Below, piece after piece: positions 15,765 through 23,435 of a DNA stretch of 64,000 bases. Below the pieces are notes generated by a model. The model ran no database searches, was not told where the DNA came from, and saw only the letters and a program-made list of their open reading frames with translations. Position numbers and translations under genes: made by a program. Origin of the DNA: Bacteroidaceae bacterium (GTDB lineage Bacteria; Bacteroidota; Bacteroidia; Bacteroidales; Bacteroidaceae); the NCBI GenBank assembly GCA_017619585.1, contig JAFZSA010000037.1, positions 1 through 64,000 on the forward strand. Reading direction: 5' to 3'. How positions within the stretch are numbered: the stretch's first letter is position 1; every line of letters begins with the position of its first letter.

Positions 15765-18380
15765 TTAGAAACGGTAGTTGACGTTCAGCATGAAGTTGAA
15801 GCCCTGTGCGTAGAACTTCTTGGGGTTGTTGCGGAAGTCATAGATTCGCTCGTTGCCCTGTGTTCCGTTCTTGTTGGTGCTGTAGTTGCTGCGGCTCTGC
15901 TCGTAACCACCGGTGCAGATGCCTGTGTTGTTCAGAATGTTGGTAAGCGTCAGGTTGATGCTCATGGGGTGATGAGCTACATAGATCTGCTTGCCTATGC
16001 TGGCATCCAGCATGAAGCCGCCCTTACCTCTGCTCTGCTCTGGCACGTCGTATGATGTAACCATATTGCCTGTGATTGGGTCTTCGGCAGTTTTCCTGAC
16101 GTTTTCCTCGTAACGCAGGCAAGGACTATATGACAGATAAATGCGGTCATAGTAGTTGCCGATGAGCGAGAGGTACCATCTGTTGATGCGGTAGTTCAGT
16201 GCCAAGCTGTAGGCAGATAGGGGAGTGCCACTTTCGCGCATGCTCTTGTTGTGGCATACGGTAGTGTTCTCTGTGCCGTGTGTACTCAGCATATAAACGC
16301 ACTTGGAGTCGTTGTTGTACAGGTTATCGCTCCATGTGGTCATGGCTACGATGTCAAAGCTGCTGTTAATCTTGAATTTGGCACCTAACTCTACACCGTA
16401 GTAGCTCTTGCTGACATCAGTAAGGGAGACGTAGGTGAAGCTGTTCACATCATCAAAATAGAAATTCTGCCATTCTGTTCCGTCGAAGGTGCGTGAATAG
16501 TAACCTGTCAGGTTCAGCTGCAGCCAGTTGTTATTCAGGCGGTAGCCCAACTCGGCAGAGGCAATCTTCTCGTTGTAGAGATTCTTCACGAAGTTGTTGT
16601 TCATCTCGGGGCTGACGAAGGCTGTGCTTGCCATTGGGGCACGTGTCTCGAATCCTGCGCCCAATGTTATGCCGTGTCCCTTCTTCAGATTAAAGGTGGC
16701 CCCCATTTTAACACCGCCGTCCAGGAAGTTTGCCTTTTCGCTCTTGCCATAGGAGAATCTGACCTCGCGTCCGTTCTCGTCGGCAAAGTTGGGGCAGATA
16801 CCATTATTCATGTTACCATTGCGCCACATCTGTGTACCGCCAACCTTGGCTGCGGCAAAGTAGTGACCGATGCCCTTGTCCCAAGACAGAGAGGTCCACG
16901 CCTTGGCGTCACGTACATGGATGTCGTAATCATATCCATAGGTGTCGCCCTCGCCAATCATACGGTCTCCGTTGTAGAGCTGGTCGTACAGATTGTAATA
17001 GGTTTGGCGTGAACCGGGCAGATAAGTGCCTATAGCATAGTTGTTGACGTTGTGCATGTACTTGGCGCCTAACATGTCGTCTATGGTCTGGTAGTGCATA
17101 CCCTTGTTGGTGCCCAGCTGTAGGCCAATGCGCCACTTGGTGTTCTTGGATACCTTGCAATCTAAGGTGCTACCCAAGCGCAGGTTCAGATGGTCGTTGT
17201 GCTTAGCCGTAATGAAGTAGGCTGCATCCTTACCCAGAATATTGTTGGTGCGGTTGGCAGCATAGAGTTGATCGAAGTTGATCTGGCGATTAGCCTCGCT
17301 GGCTGTCCAGTAGTCGTAGCTGTTCTGCCAGGCTTCGGCAGCATAATCCCAGTTCTGCACGTTCTCTATATCCCATACGTCATACTGGCTGCTGGGGAAG
17401 TTCTTCCAGTAGTCAGGAGCGGGATTTCTGGAGTCGTTGTACTGCAGGCGTGTGGCGCTGTACTTCACGTACTTGCCGATGAGGCTGGTGGTCAGCTTCG
17501 TCTTGTCGTTAATCTTGAAGTCCCAAGTCAGCAGGGCTGTAGGCTCGAAGTTGGTGACAACGCGGCTGGAGCGCATTTTGCCGTTCTGGAAACCCCAGTA
17601 GGGATTGTACTGGCGGTCGTTGGCCAGCCAGTAGGCCTCGTCTGTAGAGGCGCCTTGCTGGGCGCGTTCCGTTGGGTTGCCCCAAGTTGCCAGGTTCAGT
17701 GAGTGCTTGTCATTGAATACCTTCTGCAGGCTCAAGAAGTAGCCCAGGCTGTTGTAGAAGGTACCTCTTACGGCAGCCGTCTGCATGTTAGCCCAACGGT
17801 AGCCTATGGTGCCGAAGAATGCCCATCCCTTGTCTGTAAGTCCTGTGCCATAGGTGTACATACCACGCAGGGTATAGTTGCGGTTGGCACCAGAAAGGGT
17901 TACCTTGTGTCCGGCAGGCTGCATGCTGGCGCGGAAGTTGTAGTTGCTGCTGCCGCCCAGATTGGCAATGCTGAACGAGTTGTCCTCGAAGGGGCTTGCC
18001 GCATCCTGGTTACGTGTGGCATCGTTCATACCACCGATGGTGGAGAAATTGAAACGTCCGTTCTCGATGTTGTTAACCATTACACCGTTCATAAAGACAT
18101 CGTTGTAGCGCGAGTCATAAGCACGGAACTTGAATCGTACCGGACTCCACTGATAACCTATATTACTGGTGTAGACATTGTTGGCAGAGCCAACCTGAAT
18201 GATGTTGATTGTCTGGTCATCATCCTCGCCCAATTGCGACTCTGAAAGGACGAACGAGGAACTCTCCTGATGTATTTCCTCCTCCAGATTGCTGACGGTT
18301 GTTGTGTCAGTCTGAGCGTAACATAAAGGTGAGGCAAACAATGCTGTGACCAACAGCAGATGCTTTTTTCTCATTTTCAT
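15765..18380 (-). CDS. TonB-dependent outer-membrane receptor
   Basis: 871 residues with signal peptide MKMRKKHLLLVTALFASPLCYAQ. A plug-like region (about 60-190) is followed by a long beta-barrel of alternating strands, ending in aromatic 'FMLNVNYRF'. It lacks the N-terminal carboxypeptidase-D-like domain of SusC proteins, and no SusD is nearby, so it is not a standard glycan-uptake pair. It is the first gene of an operon with two lipoproteins (DUF5689 and OB-fold-like). Its start lies 210 bases from the divergent phosphodiesterase-like gene. Family role: TonB-energised import across the outer membrane. The cargo is unknown; nucleic-acid fragments are inferred from the neighbours. Confidence 0.85.
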   Translation of the reverse strand: MKMRKKHLLLVTALFASPLCYAQTDTTTVSNLEEEIHQESSSFVLSESQLGEDDDQTINIIQVGSANNVYTSNIGYQWSPVRFKFRAYDSRYNDVFMNGVMVNNIENGRFNFSTIGGMNDATRNQDAASPFEDNSFSIANLGGSSNYNFRASMQPAGHKVTLSGANRNYTLRGMYTYGTGLTDKGWAFFGTIGYRWANMQTAAVRGTFYNSLGYFLSLQKVFNDKHSLNLATWGNPTERAQQGASTDEAYWLANDRQYNPYWGFQNGKMRSSRVVTNFEPTALLTWDFKINDKTKLTTSLIGKYVKYSATRLQYNDSRNPAPDYWKNFPSSQYDVWDIENVQNWDYAAEAWQNSYDYWTASEANRQINFDQLYAANRTNNILGKDAAYFITAKHNDHLNLRLGSTLDCKVSKNTKWRIGLQLGTNKGMHYQTIDDMLGAKYMHNVNNYAIGTYLPGSRQTYYNLYDQLYNGDRMIGEGDTYGYDYDIHVRDAKAWTSLSWDKGIGHYFAAAKVGGTQMWRNGNMNNGICPNFADENGREVRFSYGKSEKANFLDGGVKMGATFNLKKGHGITLGAGFETRAPMASTAFVSPEMNNNFVKNLYNEKIASAELGYRLNNNWLQLNLTGYYSRTFDGTEWQNFYFDDVNSFTYVSLTDVSKSYYGVELGAKFKINSSFDIVAMTTWSDNLYNNDSKCVYMLSTHGTENTTVCHNKSMRESGTPLSAYSLALNYRINRWYLSLIGNYYDRIYLSYSPCLRYEENVRKTAEDPITGNMVTSYDVPEQSRGKGGFMLDASIGKQIYVAHHPMSINLTLTNILNNTGICTGGYEQSRSNYSTNKNGTQGNERIYDFRNNPKKFYAQGFNFMLNVNYRF

Positions 18381-18411
18381 GATCGTTTAGTTGTTTGTTA
18401 ATATGTTTCTG

Positions 18412-18419
18412 CAAACTTA
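18412..18419 (-). promoter_or_regulatory. Promoter -7 box TAAGTTTG of the receptor operon
   Basis: TAAGTTTG on the minus strand, 31 bases before the receptor start codon. The -33 element is unclear in this A-rich stretch. Confidence 0.5.
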
Positions 18420-18521
18420 CAAAAAAAAATATATCCAACCATGCAAAACTACAAAAAACATGCAAAACCCTAAAAAAAAAGAATTTTCATCAAAACTTGT
18501 ATGTGTTATACAAAAAAGCAT

Positions 18522-18529
18522 TATCTTTG
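18522..18529 (+). promoter_or_regulatory. Promoter -7 box TATCTTTG of the EEP gene
   Basis: TATCTTTG matches TAnnTTTG, 61 bases before ATG 18591. A CTTG at 18496-18499 may serve as -33 with a slightly long spacer of 22. Confidence 0.6.
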
Positions 18530-18590
18530 CAAGGAATCAGATAAATTTGATTAACTTTAGAATCTCTAAACAAGTACCACAAAAACAAAT

Positions 18591-19631
18591 ATGAAAAGAT
18601 TTGCATTTTCTCTTCTTTGTGTCTTGCTGCTTACTGCTTCTGTGACAGTAAGGGCTCAGTTGCAGTGCCATGCCGTATGTTTCTATAATCTGGAGAACCT
18701 CTTTGATACGGTTCATGACTATGGCAAGAACGACTTCGACTTCCTGCCCGGCGGCTCGTACCATTGGACCAAGAACAAGTACGAGAATAAACTGAAGAAT
18801 ATGGCTCAGGTGCTTTGCGACCTGGGTACGGACAAGCTTCCCTATGGCGCCAGCATCATAGGTGTTTCTGAGATAGAGAACGACAAGGTGATGGAGGACC
18901 TGATGGCTCAGCCTAATATGCAGAAGCGCGGCTATAAGTTCATCCACTTTGAGGGACCTGACAAACGAGGTGTTGACTGTGCCCTTATCTATAATCCAAA
19001 GGCATTCAAAGTTACCAAAGCCTTTCATAAGCTGTATGTCTATGAGAACGGAGACACTACGCATGCTACCCGTCCTTTCCTGTGTGTACAGGGTATTCTG
19101 GCAGGTGACCCTCTGACTGTTATTGTGTGCCATTGGCCCAGCCGAGGTGCCGAGGGTATCTTCCGTGAGTATGGCGGCCGACAGGTGCGTGCCCTTACAG
19201 ACAGTATCCGTGCAGCCGATCCTGATATGCGCATTATGGTAATGGGTGATATGAATGACGACCCCGACAATGCCTCTATGGCCAAGTGTCTGGGTGCCAA
19301 GCGCAAGATGAAGGATGTGGGCGAGGGCGACTTCTACAACCCCTGGTGGGATGTGCTGCGCAAGGACGGACAGGGAACGCTCTCTTATCAGGGCGCCTGG
19401 AATCTCTTCGACCAGATTGTACTGAGCAAGAACCTGCTGGATATAAACGGTACCAAGGACTATAGCCGCCTGACCCTCTATAAGTATCAGATATTCAGAC
19501 GTGACTATCTGATTCAGCAGGAAGGTAAGTATAAGGGAACGCCCAAGCGTACCACCTCTGGCGGTGTGTGGCAGATGGGATACAGCGACCACTTACCAAC
19601 TGTAACCTATCTTGTAAAAAAACAAAGCTAA
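18591..19631 (+). CDS. Secreted endonuclease/exonuclease/phosphatase family protein
   Basis: 346 residues with signal peptide MKRFAFSLLCVLLLTASVTVRAQ. All the EEP-fold catalytic blocks are visible: 'YNLENLFD' (metal-binding Asn/Glu), 'SEIEN', 'RGVDCALIYN', 'CHWPSR', 'GDMNDDP' and the C-terminal 'GYSDHLP' with the catalytic Asp-His. This predicts an Mg-dependent phosphodiesterase, exported to the periplasm or beyond. EEP members cut DNA, RNA or phospholipids; the substrate is not determined. It is divergent from the TonB receptor operon, suggesting shared control. Confidence 0.88.
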   Translation: MKRFAFSLLCVLLLTASVTVRAQLQCHAVCFYNLENLFDTVHDYGKNDFDFLPGGSYHWTKNKYENKLKNMAQVLCDLGTDKLPYGASIIGVSEIENDKVMEDLMAQPNMQKRGYKFIHFEGPDKRGVDCALIYNPKAFKVTKAFHKLYVYENGDTTHATRPFLCVQGILAGDPLTVIVCHWPSRGAEGIFREYGGRQVRALTDSIRAADPDMRIMVMGDMNDDPDNASMAKCLGAKRKMKDVGEGDFYNPWWDVLRKDGQGTLSYQGAWNLFDQIVLSKNLLDINGTKDYSRLTLYKYQIFRRDYLIQQEGKYKGTPKRTTSGGVWQMGYSDHLPTVTYLVKKQS

Positions 19632-19657
19632 AGTTTCGCTGTTTCGCAAAAAAGGTG

Positions 19658-19665
19658 TAACTTTG
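19658..19665 (+). promoter_or_regulatory. Promoter -7 box TAACTTTG of fba
   Basis: TAACTTTG at 19658-19665 with TTTC at 19634-19637 (20-base spacer). It predicts a leader of about 118 bases that includes the repeat at 19672-19742. Confidence 0.6.
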
Positions 19666-19671
19666 CAGCCT

Positions 19672-19742
19672 GAAGTCGGACTTTAGGCTTTAGGTGTTAG
19701 ATTTAGACGCTAAGCTTTTGGCTTTAGACGTTAGACTTTAGT
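19672..19742. repeat. TTTAGAC/GTTAGAC heptamer cluster in the fba leader
   Basis: About eight degenerate units (GGACTTTAGGC, TTTAGGTGTTAGA, TTTAGACGC, TTTAGACG, TTAGACTTTAG) fill 70 bases between the predicted promoter and the aldolase start. Confidence 0.75.
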
Positions 19743-19789
19743 TTGGAACAAATAAAGAGAATATAAATATTACTAAATTTAAAAATCCT

Positions 19790-20788
19790 ATGACAAGTTA
19801 CAAGGAATTGGGTTTGGTAAACACCCGTGAAATGTTTGCCAAGGCAGTAGCAGGTGGCTACGCTATCCCCGCATTCAACTTCAATACTCTGGAGCAGATG
19901 CAGGCTATCGTTCAGGCAGCAGTTGAGACCAAGTCTCCCGTTATCATGCAGGTTTCTAAGGGTGCTCGTAACTATGCTAACGGTACTATCCTCCGTTACA
20001 TGGCTCAGGGTGCTGTTGAGTACGCTAAGGAGCTGGGTTGTGCTAATCCTCAGATTGTTCTTCACTTGGACCACGGAGATAGCTTCGAGCTCTGCAAGGA
20101 CTGTATCGACAATGGTTTCTCAAGTGTAATGATTGACGGTTCTGCTCTTCCTTACGAGGAGAACATCGCTCTTACAAAGAAGGTTGTAGAGTATGCTCAC
20201 GCTCACGATGTAACTGTTGAGGCTGAGCTGGGTGTATTGGCAGGTGTTGAGGATGAGGTTGCCAGCGAGGTATCTCACTACACAAAGCCTGAGGAGGTAG
20301 AGGACTTCAGCAAGCGTTCTGGTTGCGACTCTCTGGCTATCTCCATCGGTACAAGCCACGGTGCTTACAAGTTCACTCCCGAGCAGTGTACACGTGACCC
20401 CAAGACTGGCAAGTTGGTTCCTCCTCCATTGGCATTCGATATCCTGCACGAGATTGAGAAGCGTCTTCCTGGTTTCCCCATCGTTCTGCACGGTTCTTCT
20501 TCAGTTCCTCAGGACGAGGTTGATACCATCAACGCTCACGGCGGTAAGTTGCCCGATGCAGTAGGTATCCCCGAGGAGCAGCTGCGTGAGGCTTCTAAGA
20601 GCGCTGTTTGCAAGATCAACATCGACTCTGACTCTCGTCTGGCTATGACTGCTGCTATCCGCAAGCACTTCGATGAGAATCCTAGCCACTTCGATCCTCG
20701 TCAGTATCTGAAGCCTGCTCGCGAGAACATGAAGAAGATGTACATGCACAAGATCATCGACGTTCTTGGCAGCAACGACAAGCTTTAA
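19790..20788 (+). CDS. fba: Class II fructose-bisphosphate aldolase
   Basis: 332 residues. It cleaves fructose-1,6-bisphosphate to dihydroxyacetone phosphate and glyceraldehyde-3-phosphate in glycolysis, and the reverse in gluconeogenesis. Class II signatures are 'AIPAFNFNT' near 24-32, 'IVLHLDHGDSFELC' (catalytic Asp and zinc His), 'SVMIDGSALPYEENI', 'VEAELGVLAGVED' (zinc Glu) and 'LHGSSSVPQDEV' (zinc His and phosphate binding). Codon use is strongly biased to a few codons, as expected for high expression. It has its own promoter and a strong terminator, so it is probably monocistronic. Confidence 0.96.
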   Translation: MTSYKELGLVNTREMFAKAVAGGYAIPAFNFNTLEQMQAIVQAAVETKSPVIMQVSKGARNYANGTILRYMAQGAVEYAKELGCANPQIVLHLDHGDSFELCKDCIDNGFSSVMIDGSALPYEENIALTKKVVEYAHAHDVTVEAELGVLAGVEDEVASEVSHYTKPEEVEDFSKRSGCDSLAISIGTSHGAYKFTPEQCTRDPKTGKLVPPPLAFDILHEIEKRLPGFPIVLHGSSSVPQDEVDTINAHGGKLPDAVGIPEEQLREASKSAVCKINIDSDSRLAMTAAIRKHFDENPSHFDPRQYLKPARENMKKMYMHKIIDVLGSNDKL

Positions 20789-20793
20789 TTAAT

Positions 20794-20825
20794 AGCCCCC
20801 TCCAACTCCCCCTTTGGGGGAGGGA
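20794..20825. repeat. REP-like G/C-rich element
   Basis: CCCCCTCCAACTCCCCCTTT followed by GGGGGAGGGA, six bases after the aldolase stop codon. Confidence 0.75.
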
Positions 20826-20857
20826 ATAGTAGAGACTCAGGGGCTAAACGTAAATAC

Positions 20858-20894
20858 AAATAAAGGAGGCGAAATTGCCTCCTTTATTTTTTTT
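20858..20894 (+). terminator. Terminator of fba
   Basis: AAATAAAGGAGGC pairs with GCCTCCTTTATTT around GAAATT, with a run of eight T at the 3' side. It is a strong intrinsic terminator and works in principle in both directions. Confidence 0.9.
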
Positions 20895-20910
20895 GTGCCG
20901 TGATGCTGGT

Positions 20911-20998
20911 AGTACTCTAGCGAGAGTACTCGAGTACTTCAACGGGAGTACTCGAGTACTTTAACCGGAGTACTGGAGTACTCCTTGGGAAGTACTGG
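20911..20998. repeat. 22-bp-period AGTACT array with variable 8-base spacers
   Basis: AGTACT occurs at 20911, 20925, 20933, 20947, 20955, 20969, 20977 and 20991, so spacing alternates exactly 14 and 8. Four 22-bp units result, each AGTACT, eight variable bases, AGTACT, then CG or GG. The spacers are CTAGCGAG, TCAACGGG, TTAACCGG and CCTTGGGA. The array lies between convergent genes, right after the fba terminator and abutting the stop of the DUF6078 gene. Confidence 0.95.
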
Positions 20999-20999
20999 C

Positions 21000-21434
21000 T
21001 TAATCGTACCAGTTAATGATATCTTCGTACTTGTCGAACGGAATCTTTTCTGTAATGCCGGCTTTTTGAAGGGCTGCAAGAACTATTTCCTGTTCCTTAG
21101 GCGACAGGGGAGAATCACCCCTGCGACGCTCGTAATAAGCATTGCGTCCAAACTTTCCTATCAATGTGTACATGAACGTCTGGTATTGCCCTGGGAACAT
21201 CTTCTTCTGGAAGTTGCTGAATCCAAAGGCATAGGTCACAGGCTTGGAATCACGATAGAACGTGCATTTCCTGTTCTTGGAACACTTCTTGGGATTGATG
21301 AGACGCAGATAGGTCTCGCTTTTCAGTAATTGTGGATAGGCTATCTGGTGTAAACAGGTTGCTGCCATTGGGCAGTCTGTATGCTGACATACCAGATAGT
21401 CTGTGGGTAGGTCTCTATAAGTTTTCTTAGGCAT
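21000..21434 (-). CDS. DUF6078 family protein
   Basis: 144 residues, no signal peptide. The N-terminal half is Cys-rich: 'YLVCQHTDCPMAATCLHQ' (C16, C21, C27) and 'NPKKCSKNRKCTFYR' (C51, C57), consistent with a metal-binding site. The C-terminal half ('KFGRNAYYERRRGDSPLSPKEQEIVLAAL') is basic and helical. It resembles DUF6078, a Bacteroidales family of unknown function. It is convergent with fba, and the AGTACT array ends two bases beyond its stop codon. Confidence 0.72.
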   Translation of the reverse strand: MPKKTYRDLPTDYLVCQHTDCPMAATCLHQIAYPQLLKSETYLRLINPKKCSKNRKCTFYRDSKPVTYAFGFSNFQKKMFPGQYQTFMYTLIGKFGRNAYYERRRGDSPLSPKEQEIVLAALQKAGITEKIPFDKYEDIINWYD

Positions 21435-21492
21435 CTAAACTCTTTATCTCTCTAAACTTTAAACTGATACTAAACTCTACACCATCAACTTT

Positions 21493-21522
21493 CCCTCCCC
21501 CAAGGGGGAGCTGGAGGGGGCC
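21493..21522. repeat. REP-like G/C-rich element
   Basis: CCCTCCCCCAAGGGGGAG then CTGGAGGGGGCC. It directly precedes the stop codon of the DUF4831 gene. The TTTAGAC-like DNA just upstream (21436-21480) is weak. Confidence 0.7.
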
Positions 21523-21523
21523 T

Positions 21524-22591
21524 TTACCTTGTAATATCCTTGGTGCCTCCTGTGGTCTGGAAGAAGGTGACCTTGGTGGTGGCTTGCTTGTCGAAGAGGG
21601 CGTTGGACATGATTTCTACCACGCCAAACTGCCCCATTGGCAGTTCTGTGGAGTAGAACTCCTGCTGGTTGTTGAAGATGGCGACCTTGGCGCGTGCAGG
21701 TACATTATAATAAACACCTTTCTCCATCTTGGCCTTCTTCTTGGCAATATCCTCGTTGGTCTCTGTTTGGGGCAGTGTCTCAGTACGTCTTACGCTGACG
21801 TATATGGGGGCACCGGCCAGGTCGTCTTCGTCCACAATGCCCAGTTTCTGAGAGAAGCGGAACAGTATGTCTCTGTCTGTCTCTTCTTCGGGTAGGAAAT
21901 TGAAGGATGTGACCTCTGTGCTGGTCTGCTGCGTTCCCTTGAACATAGACTCTAAGGCTGCCGTCTGCTTGTCTAATTGGTTCAGCATCAGTTGCAGTTG
22001 GGCACCGTCCTTGGGCGTATTGTCGGCTTCGCCTTTGATAAGGGAGTTGCGGCTGTCGCGTAGGTCGTAAATCTCTTCAGCACAGAGTTCTGCCATCTTG
22101 GCGGTGCTACCGGCTGCCAGCATCTCCTGTGTCATGTAATTACGAGGATTATCCAACTTGGATGCGGGGATGGCATCCGGCAATTCGGGCAACACCTCTT
22201 CTGAAGCTTCTGTGTTGATGCTCAGCAGGATACCGTCGTTGGTCAGGCTGACCAAAGGGGCTACCGTCTTGCTCTTAATCTTTATGCTATAGGCCTTGTC
22301 CTTGTCGGGCACGCCAAAGGGCTCCATCTTGATGCTCTTGATGCGCCATTCTACCTTCTCTTCTGTCGGTACGTTGGGCAGGCGCAGGTAACGGTTGGCA
22401 TATTTGTAGAAATCGCCGGGCTTGGTAACCGTCTTCTCTGTGATAACAGTAACGCGGAAGGCTGTTTTGGGCAGGAAATAAGAAACGCCCTCAAGGGTGC
22501 TTCCAGGTACGAATTTGGTTACATCGGTCTGTGCCTGAACGGCCAGTGCGGAACAGCAGAAAACAAGTCCTAAAATGTTTCTTAGCTTCAT
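21524..22591 (-). CDS. DUF4831 family exported protein
   Basis: 355 residues with signal peptide MKLRNILGLVFCCSALAVQAQ. The opening 'FVPGSTLEGVSYFLPKTAFRVTVITEKT' and 'PGDFYKYANRYLRLPNV' are characteristic of DUF4831, a Bacteroidales family of unknown function. A middle segment 'TAKMAELCAEEIYDLRDSRNSLIKGEADNTPKDG' is helical, and the C-terminal part is beta-rich. A periplasmic location is likely. It is divergent from hpt and has its own promoter box TATCTTTG at 22612-22619. Confidence 0.8.
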   Translation of the reverse strand: MKLRNILGLVFCCSALAVQAQTDVTKFVPGSTLEGVSYFLPKTAFRVTVITEKTVTKPGDFYKYANRYLRLPNVPTEEKVEWRIKSIKMEPFGVPDKDKAYSIKIKSKTVAPLVSLTNDGILLSINTEASEEVLPELPDAIPASKLDNPRNYMTQEMLAAGSTAKMAELCAEEIYDLRDSRNSLIKGEADNTPKDGAQLQLMLNQLDKQTAALESMFKGTQQTSTEVTSFNFLPEEETDRDILFRFSQKLGIVDEDDLAGAPIYVSVRRTETLPQTETNEDIAKKKAKMEKGVYYNVPARAKVAIFNNQQEFYSTELPMGQFGVVEIMSNALFDKQATTKVTFFQTTGGTKDITR

Positions 22592-22611
22592 AATCTTGAT
22601 GTTTTGTAATG

Positions 22612-22619
22612 CAAAGATA
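22612..22619 (-). promoter_or_regulatory. Promoter -7 box TATCTTTG
   Basis: TAnnTTTG match on the minus strand, 20 bases before the DUF4831 start codon. Confidence 0.65.
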
Positions 22620-22676
22620 ACGTTTTTCGATGAATGTGAAGCGGTTGCGCATTTATTTTTTTTGTTTCGCGCGTGT

Positions 22677-22710
22677 AAATTATGAATTATGAATTATGAA
22701 TTGTGAATTA
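22677..22710. repeat. AATTATGAATT-family repeat
   Basis: Four tandem units of AATTATG-type sequence directly upstream of the hpt -7 box, occupying the expected -33 region. Confidence 0.85.
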
Positions 22711-22717
22711 TCTTTTG

Positions 22718-22725
22718 TACCTTTG
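22718..22725 (+). promoter_or_regulatory. Promoter -7 box TACCTTTG of hpt
   Basis: TACCTTTG lies 30 bases before ATG 22756 and downstream of the earlier in-frame ATG at 22696. This decides the start of hpt. Confidence 0.7.
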
Positions 22726-22755
22726 TCGCGATTTTCAAAAAGATTATCAGTTATC

Positions 22756-23292
22756 ATGCAGACAATTCAGGTTAAGGACAAGAGTTTTTCCCTCTTTATT
22801 TCCGAGAAAGAGATTCTTCGGGAGGTGAAGCGTGTAGCAAAGCAGATTAACAAGGATTTTCAGGATAAGGAACCTGTTTTTCTGGCTGTTCTGAACGGTT
22901 CGTTCATCTTTGCTGCCGATTTATTGAAGGAGGTAAATCTTCCCTGCGAGATTTCCTTTGTTAAGCTGGCATCCTATCAGGGTGTCAACACAACGGGCAA
23001 GATACGCGAGGTGATAGGTTTGAACGTGGACCTTACAGACCGTCCCGTTATCATCGTAGAGGATATTGTGGATACGGGTCTGACCATGGCGCACATGCTG
23101 GATGTGCTGAAGTTGCAGAATCCTGCCAGCATAGATATCTGTACGCTGTTGCTGAAACCTGGCAAGTTGCAGGTGGATCTGGATATCAAGTATTGCTGCA
23201 TGGAGATTCCCAATGACTTCATAGTAGGCTACGGTCTGGATTATGACGGCTACGGCAGGAATACAAGGGATATCTACACGTTAGTGAAATAG
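22756..23292 (+). CDS. hpt: Hypoxanthine phosphoribosyltransferase
   Basis: 178 residues from ATG 22756. It converts hypoxanthine (and usually guanine) plus PRPP to IMP/GMP in purine salvage. The PRPP-binding loop 'VIIVEDIVDTGLTM' is at 98-111, the flexible-loop region is 'SYQGVNTTGKIREV', and the base-binding end is 'IPNDFIVGYGLDYD'. The upstream in-frame ATG at 22696 falls on repeat DNA before the promoter and is rejected. It heads a run hpt-adk-obgE-pgeF on the same strand, interrupted by two REP-like elements before adk. Confidence 0.95.
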   Translation: MQTIQVKDKSFSLFISEKEILREVKRVAKQINKDFQDKEPVFLAVLNGSFIFAADLLKEVNLPCEISFVKLASYQGVNTTGKIREVIGLNVDLTDRPVIIVEDIVDTGLTMAHMLDVLKLQNPASIDICTLLLKPGKLQVDLDIKYCCMEIPNDFIVGYGLDYDGYGRNTRDIYTLVK

Positions 23293-23328
23293 ACCCACCC
23301 CGACCCTCCCGTCAGGGAGGGGGAGGGA
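23291..23328. repeat. REP-like G/C-rich element
   Basis: GACCCACCCCGACCCTCCCG then TCAGGGAGGGGGAGGG, immediately after the hpt stop codon. It is the TGACGGGAGG sub-type in reverse. Confidence 0.85.
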
Positions 23329-23369
23329 GTGAAAAGTGAATAATTAAAAGAGAAAAGAAAAAATACGCT

Positions 23370-23407
23370 AACCACAAGTCTCCCCTCGGGGAGATTTAGA
23401 GGGGGTT
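23370..23407. repeat. REP-like G/C-rich element
   Basis: AACCACAAGTCTCCCCTCGG followed by GGAGATTTAGAGGGGGT. It matches the reverse complement of 14811-14847 at 36 of 37 bases. It lies 29 bases before adk. Confidence 0.85.
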
Positions 23408-23435
23408 GGCAATATAGAAAATAATTATTTAAGGT

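Noticed and set aside
15381..18245. Several long plus-strand reading frames across the TonB receptor operon
   Set aside because: They run antisense to coherent receptor and lipoprotein sequences and look like valine/alanine-rich shadow translations.
15765..18380. SusC/SusD glycan-uptake pair
   Set aside because: The receptor lacks the N-terminal carboxypeptidase-like domain and no SusD-like gene follows; the partners are DUF5689 and OB-fold-like lipoproteins.
18537..19592. 351-codon reading frame antisense to the EEP gene
   Set aside because: The plus-strand frame has all EEP catalytic motifs, a signal peptide and a promoter. The antisense translation has no recognisable motif and is a shadow of biased codon use.
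20911..20998. CRISPR array
   Set aside because: Repeats are only 6 to 14 bases and spacers 8 bases, far below CRISPR sizes, and no cas genes are in the window.
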